In this document: positions 36,901 through 42,962 of the stretch, one piece after another | How the letters are laid out: the number at the start of each line of letters is the position of its first letter | How positions within the stretch are numbered: the stretch's first letter is position 1 | NCBI GenBank assembly: GCA_016787525.1 | Contig: JAEUUP010000094.1 | Span: 1-47,547, forward strand | DNA: 47,547 bases | Origin: Saprospiraceae bacterium | GTDB lineage: Bacteria; Bacteroidota; Bacteroidia; Chitinophagales; Saprospiraceae | Direction: 5' to 3' | Position numbers and translations under genes: made by a program | Notes under the pieces: model-generated | Databases searched by the model: none | What the model was told of the DNA's origin: nothing | Seen by the model: only the letters and a program-made list of their open reading frames with translations

Positions 36901-37212
36901 AAGGGTTTTATCATCTGTTAAAACCAGTTCTTGCGTTTTATAACCCACCGATGAAATAAGGATTTTGGTGGCATTGCCAACCGTATTCAACTTAAAATAA
37001 CCTTGTTCATCGGTTATTGTACCGTTATCAGTAGCACCCGATTTAGCAATAACGGCTGCGCCTGCTATGGGTTGTTGTGTTTTAGCATCATAGACTGTAC
37101 CCGTTATTGTTTTCATATTTTGCCCCAATAGTGTAAAAACGTTCATACATAAAAAGCAAAATACAAAAAATACAGGTTTTTTGATTCGATGATTGGTTAA
37201 AATTAGGTTCAT
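33961..37212 (-). CDS. SusC/RagA-like TonB-dependent outer-membrane transporter
   Basis: 1083 residues. After a signal peptide (LTLL-type hydrophobic core ending near Gln31) comes a carboxypeptidase-D-like regulatory domain at about 34-110 (TITGTVYDAKTQQPIAGAAV). A plug domain follows (GRVAGVTVV, KISIRGESSFTNTNPLFVVD with GIPINN, ASAAALYGTRASNGAIIIKT). The rest is a beta-barrel with a C-terminal aromatic strand ending GLKLGANF. It forms an operon pair with the SusD gene. It imports a ligand through energy from TonB. Linked ArsS-type and DUF2064 genes suggest an arsenic-containing or phosphonate/sugar-type ligand; this is a guess. One motif copy at 35182-35191 is read as Pro-Ser-Val. Confidence 0.95.
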   Translation of the reverse strand: MNLILTNHRIKKPVFFVFCFLCMNVFTLLGQNMKTITGTVYDAKTQQPIAGAAVIAKSGATDNGTITDEQGYFKLNTVGNATKILISSVGYKTQELVLTDDKTLVVYLEEGIELSEIVVTALGLERQSKSLGYAIQQIDGAEISKVKSANFLDNLAGRVAGVTVVGGSTGVGSSTKISIRGESSFTNTNPLFVVDGIPINNNTVVNTTNDDANGFMEVDFGNGAMEVNQDDIESVTVLKGASAAALYGTRASNGAIIIKTKNGAKTKGIGIAFNSSAFMETPFQLPQFQNTYGLGNSGQYAYKDGLGAGINDNITYSYGPRLDAGLKIAQYDSPVTLSDGRVVRAADNALYSNLPITPTPFVAFPNNLKDFYETGHTYINNLSFTAGNEKSNMRLSLTDLNSQSYIPGVDLKRKTITAALNFNPIDKLKISSNINYINASSKNRPATKYGSENINYAMVAWFGRSNSIEPLKNYWQPGLENVQQYSYNYTFFDNPYFTLYENRNGFGRDRVFGNISARYEFTPELSLAVRSGMDYSNEDRTFRRAFSTNRFKTGAYAEQNVLFREVNTDVLLNFNKTVSNFSFDISAGANRMNQNASFEQIQTTSLAQAGVYALTNAATPLEYFTNIGRKRINSIYGIAKLGFKDFLYIDITGRNDWSSALATSVSASNTSFFYPSVSAGLVVSNLVKLPSQISFFKVRGSFAKVGNDANPFQTNGAFVARTTVNGQPTFSEQSQIPNANLKPESITSVEVGTDIRFFDDRLKLDVTYFNALNENQIISLPISITSGYTQQSINGGSVRSKGLEAVLEFIPIKTKNFMWRSAVNFTTYKNIVESLPQSTKTITLAYNSIYDNVNQTVWYQAQVGGRLGDMWGTGYLKNANGDFVIGADGRYIVNNTLKKLGNYNPDFMVGFNNAISYKNFNFSLLIDWRQGGKLVSRSLALAGVAGQLKETENRPTEGIVAKGVVNTGTTDNPVYQPNTKALSAETYYRMYYDRNHEENNTYDASYVKIREIQLGYQLPKTIFKGLFDNINISLVARNVYAFSKIPHFDPEQFGFQQQKLVSGVEDMSYPTTRSIGLKLGANF

Positions 37213-37280
37213 ATAGCTTTTTTTAATGAAATAAAATAAAACCCATACAGGTAAACAAGACCCTCTTGATACCTATGGCT

Positions 37281-37302
37281 CTATCACGACTGGGCGTGAT
37301 AG
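37281..37302. promoter_or_regulatory. Short perfect inverted repeat upstream of the SusC gene
   Basis: CTATCACG (37281-37288) and CGTGATAG (37295-37302) are separated by ACTGGG. It lies about 70 bp upstream of the SusC start on the minus strand. It could be an operator half-site pair or a small terminator for the glycosyltransferase gene. No promoter could be assigned with confidence. Confidence 0.3.
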
Positions 37303-37308
37303 TATCAA

Positions 37309-37352
37309 AAACTGTTTTAAAACTTAAAACGACAATGACAAACTGTTTTTCT
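37309..37352. repeat. Shared end of the 10312-10471 repeat family
   Basis: The 21-mer AAACTGTTTTAAAACTTAAA(A) at 37309-37329 is identical to 10314-10334, and after the same 12-base spacer both have ACTGTTTTTCT. A matching opposite end (TAAAACAGTTTCTAAAA) occurs at 38198-38214. The two ends bracket the DUF2064 gene. This could be an element remnant into which the gene lies, or two independent fragments. Confidence 0.5.
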
Positions 37353-38044
37353 TATTTTAAGAAAACGGGCGGCGCACGAAGGGCAAGAAAAGTGTTTAAA
37401 AAAAGCGCATTAATGGGTGTAAGAAAACAATACGCTTGTGGTGCAAAACCAATATCAAACAACCGAATCAGTTGTTTTTTTATATAAAAACCGACTTTTT
37501 GAAGCGTTTTATGCCAATCGGCATAGATATCAATATCTGATTTTTTAGAAAGAAAATAAGTAGAACAGTCTTGACTTTTAAAAAAATCAACCAATTCTAA
37601 AAACGTGTTTTCAGATTGCCAAGCGATATTTTCAAAAGTTTGTTTTTGAAATCTATTTTTTTGAAAACCGATAAGATAAGCACCGCCATCTTCCGTTGCG
37701 CCCAATACTGAGGGGGTCGTTTCGAGTGCCTTTGCGGCAGAAAGTATATCTTGTTTTGTCAAAAAAAGGCAATCGTTCCCAATAGCAACAACCCGTTCAA
37801 AACCTTTTTGAAAAATATCCTCAAAAGCATTGGCAAAACGTTCTCCAAAACTTATGCCCCGTTGTTCTTTTTCAGAAATAAAAAAAACAGGCAATTGAGT
37901 CTGAACAGCTAATCTTTTAACGTGTTGAATCAAAAAACCCGCCACAGATTCAGATGCCTGTTTGCCTTCTGCAAGAGGCTTTTCCCTTGCTTCGATAGTG
38001 GCTGTGCGACTGAAAAGAAGTATAGCGGTGTTGTTCTTATTCAT
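37352..38044 (-). CDS. DUF2064 / TIGR04282-like glycosyltransferase
   Basis: 230 residues. Conserved family segments are visible: AILLFSRTATIEAREKPL at the start, RVVAIGNDCLFLTKQDILSA and SVLGATEDGGAYLIGFQ (the 'DGGxxLIG' motif). TIGR04282 members are called arsenosugar biosynthesis-associated glycosyltransferases, which fits the ArsS-type protein encoded 6 kb away on the same strand. It is a cytoplasmic nucleotidyl/glycosyltransferase-type fold. The last roughly 20 residues (LFLNTFLALRAPPVFLK) run into a repeat element and may be non-native. It lies upstream of the SusC gene with 139 bp between. Confidence 0.8.
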   Translation of the reverse strand: MNKNNTAILLFSRTATIEAREKPLAEGKQASESVAGFLIQHVKRLAVQTQLPVFFISEKEQRGISFGERFANAFEDIFQKGFERVVAIGNDCLFLTKQDILSAAKALETTPSVLGATEDGGAYLIGFQKNRFQKQTFENIAWQSENTFLELVDFFKSQDCSTYFLSKKSDIDIYADWHKTLQKVGFYIKKQLIRLFDIGFAPQAYCFLTPINALFLNTFLALRAPPVFLK

Positions 38045-38220
38045 TAAAAATTAGTGGATATTTACCATTTACGGAATTTTAAGGTCTTCGGTTTTATCTT
38101 CGGTCATTCTTTTTCAAGACACAAATAGACACTAAAAATATCACATAAGCGTCACAAAATAGAAATTTTAAATTTGTAGCCTCTTTTCTTAACGATGTAA
38201 AACAGTTTCTAAAAAATTTA
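38045..38220. other. Intergenic DNA upstream of the DUF2064 gene
   Basis: AT-rich, with no ORF. It should hold the promoter of the minus-strand DUF2064 gene, but I see no match to the Bacteroidota TTTG/TAnnTTTG promoter I would defend. It ends with the repeat-family end at 38198-38214. Confidence 0.4.
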
Positions 38221-38465
38221 GGCTCAATTATGATTTCAAGTTGCTGATACTCTTTAAACCCGTAGGGTTGGCATTTTGGTAGAAATAAAGCCCCCTGTTT
38301 GTTTTCAATGCCGTAGGCATGGCATTTTGTAAAGAAAATGAGTGATTAAATCCTTTATAATGCCCTACCTACGGCATTCAATAATTGTATTTATTGCTAT
38401 TTTCTACCAAAATGCCAACCCTACGGGTTTAAAGAGTATCAGTAACTTGAAATCATAATTGAGCC
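38221..38465. repeat. MITE-like palindromic element with 65-bp inverted arms
   Basis: Arms 38221-38285 and 38401-38465 are inverted copies of 65 bp with one mismatch (GGCTCAATTATGATTTCAAG..., CCCGTAGGGTTGGCATTTTG...). An inner, weaker pair (ATGCCGTAGGCAT... against ATGCCCTACCTACGGCAT) lies within. The 245-bp element has no ORF. 'CCGTAGG' words of this kind are seen as dispersed repeats in Bacteroidota genomes. Transcribed, it would fold into one very long stem. Confidence 0.8.
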
Positions 38466-38528
38466 AAAAATTATTCTTGTAACGAGGGAGCTTGCGACCC
38501 ATGTTGTGTATATGCTTAGTACTTGTTT

Positions 38529-38743
38529 AGTAACGCGACAGAAATAAATTACACCATTACACACTGTTTCGTGCTACGCACGAAAGGCGTACAAAATAAA
38601 TTTTTTTTATGGATTGAAGCTAAAAATTGAGGCTTCTGCCTCAATTTTTAGCTTCAATCCGAAAGAAATATTCTCAAAGCACGCTTTTTTTTGCTTGCAA
38701 AAAAACAGTCCGTAATGGTGTAGTGTATTAAAATCGTATTACT
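38529..38743. repeat. Complete MITE-like element, inverted relative to the window-start copy
   Basis: Imperfect 39-bp terminal inverted repeats (AGTAACGCGACAG... on the left; about 28 of 39 columns agree with the complement of the right end at 38705-38743). The left 143 bases (38529-38671) are a near-exact reverse complement of window bases 1-143. The centre holds a 23-bp-stem hairpin (GGATTGAAGCTAAAAATTGA...). No ORF. The two copies face each other across 38.5 kb containing the whole eCIS and SusCD/ArsS region. Confidence 0.8.
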
Positions 38744-38910
38744 TATTGTCGTTATCAAAGTATGGTATGACAAGGTCTGTATTCAGCCTATATGAGGGTC
38801 GTCGGCTGAATTTTTACTGTTTTATAGGCAACAAAAAAGCCTTGACCATCAAAGACAGTCAAGGCTGAGTTCTGTTTTACAGTTCAAAGAACCCTTTTCA
38901 GAGAGGGAGG
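38744..38910. other. Intergenic DNA after the MITE-like element
   Basis: This stretch follows the stop codon of the minus-strand orphan gene. It contains CCTTGACCATCAAAGACAGTCAAGG at 38842-38866, a short inverted repeat (CCTTGAC / GTCAAGG) that could end transcription of the orphan gene. Nothing else is recognised. Confidence 0.4.
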
Positions 38911-39450
38911 CTATACTGTTTTTTTAGCCTCCTCCAATTGCCCTTTGAGGTTCTTGATTTCCTCGTTTACCCTCCGCGTTTCGGCAGCTTTGAGCGACCT
39001 TTTCTCAAATAAGGCATTGAGTTTGTCGCTGTAGTCAATGTACTCGGGATTGATGCCGCGTTTGTCATTGCCGCGTTTGCGGATGTAGTGCGTTTTGTCC
39101 ATCAAGTCCTGACCAACAAGAAATAGAAGCATACCGACTTTGTTGTTACTGTCGTTTGTGCCTTTTTGGGCTTCGATAAGGAAGGTAGCACCGTCAATTT
39201 TTTTACCGTAGTCGTCAATATCCAATTCCTCGGAGTCATAGATTTTGGGTTTGTCAATGGCGAATTTGTACCCATCTTGGCAGTAAATCCAGCCTTCGGT
39301 TGTACCCATGGCGTTGCCAGCTGTTACATTGTCTAATAGGACACCTTTTGTCCATTTTTGGAGAATACGCTTTTGCGTTTCTTGTGCCGCTTTGAAGTCG
39401 GCAACGTCTTGAGGCTCGAAGACCATTGTGATTCTGTCTTTCATAAGCAA
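38911..39450 (-). CDS. Hypothetical protein, soluble, C-terminal coiled coil
   Basis: 179 residues that I do not recognise. No signal peptide or membrane span. The middle has mixed strands (GWIYCQDGYKFAIDKPKIYD; GATFLIEAQKGT; KVGMLLFLVGQDLMDKTHYI). The last 45 residues are a charged heptad-like helix (KLNALFEKRSLKAAETRR...). Start could be Met1 or Met3 (MKDRITMVFE). It stands alone between repeat elements and the histidine-kinase operon. Upstream (39451-39570) is AT-rich and probably holds its promoter. It contains no dispersed-motif copy. Confidence 0.7.
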   Translation of the reverse strand: MLMKDRITMVFEPQDVADFKAAQETQKRILQKWTKGVLLDNVTAGNAMGTTEGWIYCQDGYKFAIDKPKIYDSEELDIDDYGKKIDGATFLIEAQKGTNDSNNKVGMLLFLVGQDLMDKTHYIRKRGNDKRGINPEYIDYSDKLNALFEKRSLKAAETRRVNEEIKNLKGQLEEAKKTV

Positions 39451-39647
39451 ATCGGTTTTTTAGTTAATGGATAAAATTTAAACTGTACAGGTTTGTCTTT
39501 TGTTGATATACAAATATTTAAAAAATAAATCTAAAAAGTCAAGTATATCCTCAAATAATTATATTTTTTTTTGACTGCCATTCAAAATAAACCCATTTAC
39601 CAGAATCCAACGACTGGCTTTCTGACTGTTGTCATTGCGAGGGACGA

Positions 39648-39767
39648 AGATACTGAGGGGGTGTTTTATCAAAAAGTCAATGAGAACGTTGTCCCCTTTC
39701 CTACTTCACTCTGCACCGATATTTGCCCTTTGTTCAATTCGACCAATTCCTTGGTCAATATCAAACC
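39648..39767. repeat. 120-bp near-identical repeat shared with 45423-45542
   Basis: Only two differences in 120 bp from the matching block at 45423-45542. It covers the last roughly 33 codons of the histidine kinase, its stop codon and 21 bp beyond, including a TACTGAGGGG copy at the same offset from the stop. The kinases diverge strongly on the other side. Confidence 0.9.
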
Positions 39768-41522
39768 TAAGCCTGTACCTTTTTCTTTTGCTGTCCCTTC
39801 TCGGTTGGTCTTTTTATCCATCTGAAAAAGTTGGGATATGGTGTCTTGCGTCATACCAATTCCATTGTCTTTGATAAGGATAACACAGCCCCTCTTGTCG
39901 CCTTGTGCGCCATCAAGCTCTGGTGTGACCGTATTGTGCGCCTCCAAAATCACTTGACCATTCGGATGCGTGAATTTCAAACCATTGCTTATCAGATTGC
40001 GCATAATGACCGCCATGTGATTGGCATCTGCATAGACATTTACTGAGGGGTCTATGCGATTGAGTACAGTGATATGCTTTTGAGTGGCGACTTCGGCAAG
40101 TAAATTTATCTCTATGTCGGCTATTTGTTGCACACAAATAGACTCAGGTTTGGCTTTGATGCCCTTGAGTTGGGAGTAAGCCCACTGCAAGAGATTTTCG
40201 AGCATTTGAAATACTGTGTTGACATTATTGGATAGTCCTTGCGAAGCATTGGCAAATTCGCTTTGCGACATTATGCCATAGTTGGTCATCATCAAATGGC
40301 TTTTCAATGCCCCTATCGGCGAGCGCAGGTCGTGGGCAATGATACTGAAAAGTTTGTCTTTGGTGGCATTGATGGCTTCTACTTCTTTTTTGCGTTCTTG
40401 TTCCAGTTTATAGAAACGATAAGCAACTATTGCACCCACCAAGACCAATATGGCCAGCGAGAAGCCCGATATTGCCCACCATCGGTTATTATCTGCTTCT
40501 TTTTGTTTGAGTAGAAGGTCGCGCTCGGCTTCAGCTTTGATGACTTTTTTGCCAGAGTCTTCGGTTAGTCGTTTTACCAGCTGTTCATTTTCTATTGTTT
40601 GATACGCCTTGAGGTGCTGAATACTGAGGGGGTAGTTTTTTTCTGATTCATATATTTGTGCCAATAACTCATGTGCTGAACCTTGGCTGGCTAAATAATA
40701 ATCGTTGTTGGCACTCTTATTTAACACTTTTTGGAGTAATTCAATCGCCTTTTTATTGCGGTTGAATTTGTAATAGATAGAAGCCGCTATGACCATATCT
40801 GCGGTTTGATAATCTGTGATGGTTAAACTATCTAATAGCCTCTCTGCCTTTTGACTATAATATTCGATGTCTTGTTTTTTATCAGGCAATTGCTTCAATG
40901 CGTTTGCCATAGAATTGTAGGCTTGTATTTTTATTGTAGGCGAGATATTGGCTCGTTCTGCCAACTTTATATATCTTTTGTTGACGGCTAAATATTCTTC
41001 AAAGCGTTTGTCACTCAGTAAACGTTGTGTCAAGGATTGAAAGCTTCCAATTTCGGGTCTATCTGCTTTTTCAGTGGCTTCGATGGCTTTGTACAGGTAC
41101 TTATATGATTCCGTAGTGTTATTTTGATGGTGTTGAACGATACCCATAGCATAGTAAACACGTTGCAAATCAAAATAATTTTTCAGCTTCTCTGCCACTG
41201 TCAATGCTTTTTGTAGGTACTGAAACCCTGTACCTTCATCACTCAAACCATAGATATAAATCAAAGCTATTCCAAAATAAGACTTAAATAAGTTGCCTTG
41301 GTCATCGTTTTTTTCCGCAATGACCTTGGCACGTTGATAGAGTGTCAACATCAGTTGCGGCTTACTTAAATACTTGGCTGGACTGTCTTTGAATAAGATG
41401 TTGAGACGAGCAGTGTCGGAAGTAGCACTATTAAATGCTTGTAGCAAACTATCAGTAATTGTGAATTGTGCTTTTAAGTTTGAAACATAAAGTAGAATGG
41501 TAAGTAGTAGAATTCTTTTCAT
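39669..41522 (-). CDS. TPR sensor histidine kinase
   Basis: 617 residues. Signal peptide (MKRILLLTILLYVSNLKAQ), then a periplasmic TPR-like array to about 330, one membrane span at about 345-367 (WWAISGFSLAILVLVGAIVA), and a cytoplasmic kinase. The phospho-acceptor H box is FSIIAHDLRSPIGALK, with His397. The ATPase domain has N box VIMRNLISNGLKFT, G1 KDNGIGM and G2 GTGLGLILTKEL. This is a two-component sensor whose likely partner is the LytTR regulator encoded 85 bp upstream. The last 36 residues are identical to the kinase at 45444-47369. Two motif copies inside (40041, 40622) are read as PSV and PLS. Confidence 0.92.
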   Translation of the reverse strand: MKRILLLTILLYVSNLKAQFTITDSLLQAFNSATSDTARLNILFKDSPAKYLSKPQLMLTLYQRAKVIAEKNDDQGNLFKSYFGIALIYIYGLSDEGTGFQYLQKALTVAEKLKNYFDLQRVYYAMGIVQHHQNNTTESYKYLYKAIEATEKADRPEIGSFQSLTQRLLSDKRFEEYLAVNKRYIKLAERANISPTIKIQAYNSMANALKQLPDKKQDIEYYSQKAERLLDSLTITDYQTADMVIAASIYYKFNRNKKAIELLQKVLNKSANNDYYLASQGSAHELLAQIYESEKNYPLSIQHLKAYQTIENEQLVKRLTEDSGKKVIKAEAERDLLLKQKEADNNRWWAISGFSLAILVLVGAIVAYRFYKLEQERKKEVEAINATKDKLFSIIAHDLRSPIGALKSHLMMTNYGIMSQSEFANASQGLSNNVNTVFQMLENLLQWAYSQLKGIKAKPESICVQQIADIEINLLAEVATQKHITVLNRIDPSVNVYADANHMAVIMRNLISNGLKFTHPNGQVILEAHNTVTPELDGAQGDKRGCVILIKDNGIGMTQDTISQLFQMDKKTNREGTAKEKGTGLGLILTKELVELNKGQISVQSEVGKGTTFSLTF

Positions 41523-41607
41523 TGTGTAAGTTCATCAATTCGTTTTACAATACTTCGGTAATTTTTTAGTTGAAAAACGACCAAAGTCTTGTTTTGAGAA
41601 GCTGTTA

Positions 41608-42339
41608 TTAATCACGCCGTATCATCTTTTTGTGAACATAGTCGCGGTGTATCTTATCGTAGTACCGTTCGCCAATGGGGATTTCTTGTCCTTGTTTAAG
41701 TGTCAGAGTGTTATTGTTGATGGTAGATAAAAAACGGATATTAACCAAGTAGGAACGATGGCAGCGCACAAATACTGAGGGGGGCAATCGCTTCTCAAAA
41801 CTATTCAGCCCTGAAACAGTTAGCATAGACTCGCCTGATGTTGTCTGCACTTGCACATAGTTTTCCATTGATTTCAGATACAGCACATCATTGTAGCGCA
41901 ATTTTACGGTATTCTGATTCACTTTTATAAAAAAATAGTCGTCTTCTTGGTCTTGATGTCCTGCCTTGAGTGCTTTATACGCTTCCAAACGAATACGAAC
42001 ACGTTCAATACATTTTAAGAACCTATCCACTTCAAAAGGTTTGACCAGATAATCCGTTGCGGCAGCATCAAAACCCGCTACTGCAAACTGTGGATGCGAT
42101 GTTACAAAAACAACAATGGGTGGATTGTCGAGGCTCTGAATAAATTTTATACCATTAATATCGGGCATTTCAATATCAATCAGTATTAAGTCCACCTCAC
42201 CAGCAGTGATATGTGGATAGGCTGTAAAGGCAGACTCGAATGCACCCACAAGTTGTAGGATAGGTGTGAACTTTACAAAACGACTCAATACATCTCGCCA
42301 ATCGGGTGAGTCATCAATGATTATGGTACGAATAGGCAT
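41608..42339 (-). CDS. LytTR-family response regulator
   Basis: 243 residues. Receiver domain 1-125 with acidic pair Asp9/Asp10, phospho-acceptor Asp55 (LILIDIEMPDI), Thr80 and Lys100 (DYLVKPF). LytTR DNA-binding domain about 140-240 (YNDVLYLKSMENYVQV; FVRCHRSYLVNIRF; IPIGERYYDKI). It binds DNA as a dimer when phosphorylated. It is followed on the same strand by the TPR histidine kinase, so a two-gene operon is likely. The dispersed motif at 41773-41782 falls inside the LytTR domain, read as Pro-Ser-Val. Confidence 0.94.
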   Translation of the reverse strand: MPIRTIIIDDSPDWRDVLSRFVKFTPILQLVGAFESAFTAYPHITAGEVDLILIDIEMPDINGIKFIQSLDNPPIVVFVTSHPQFAVAGFDAAATDYLVKPFEVDRFLKCIERVRIRLEAYKALKAGHQDQEDDYFFIKVNQNTVKLRYNDVLYLKSMENYVQVQTTSGESMLTVSGLNSFEKRLPPSVFVRCHRSYLVNIRFLSTINNNTLTLKQGQEIPIGERYYDKIHRDYVHKKMIRRD

Positions 42340-42962
42340 GCCAATAGGTGGTAAAATTGCAAGATTGATAGGGGCAAAGGTAAAAAAGGTGTCGCCTATT
42401 AAAAGTATTTTGGGGGGTTCTTTTCAACCTTGTTTTTTCCTGTACAAAAAAGGGGGCTTCGCTTACACTGAGGGGGTGTTCATCAAACAGATGGGACTTA
42501 GTTTTAAAATATTTTTCCACCCTTTTACCTTTGCCACCAATATGGAAGCAGATAGCCAAGGTTAAGTTTTGTATGCCACTTAGGAGACACCCCTCAGTAA
42601 ACAAGCACAAATCTTAATTTACAAAGCCTTGCGCAACCTAATCGAATAGGCTCATGCCTATTGCTATTGAACCCATAACCGCTCTCGCAACATTTACAAC
42701 TTATCTTTCAGTTACTACAATCTCCTTTTGCAAATACATCCTTCAGTCATGTGTGCAGGGTCTGAACAGCCATTTTTATATGTAAAAATGGGTCTAACCA
42801 CAAGGCACTTACAGGCTCAAGGTAGGCAATCAATTAAGCAATAGCTTTGAAAATAAAAGATTTGAATGAGCTGAGGCGGGTCATAGCGCATAAAGAGACC
42901 CCCTCAGTATTCAAGTCTGCTCTAATTCTATTTTTATTTTTAATCATTCAAATTCTTCTAAG
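42340..42962. other. 623-bp divergent intergenic region
   Basis: It lies between the minus-strand regulator and the plus-strand LamG gene. It carries three dispersed-motif copies: 42466-42475 (CACTGAGGGG, one mismatch), 42590-42599 and 42900-42909 (both CCCCTCAGTA). The short ORFs crossing it look like chance. The last motif copy lies 53 bp before the LamG start. The remainder should hold both promoters but shows no other clear structure. Confidence 0.5.
42375..42382 (-). promoter_or_regulatory. Possible -7 promoter element for the LytTR regulator
   Basis: On the minus strand the sequence is TACCTTTG, a full match to the Bacteroidota TAnnTTTG -7 element, 35 bp before the start codon. No convincing TTTG/TTG -33 element sits at the proper spacing, so this is tentative. 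Confidence 0.3.

Noticed and set aside
42266-42610. Short ORFs on both strands upstream of the LytTR regulator
   Set aside because: They overlap the regulator start and each other and lack protein-like composition.
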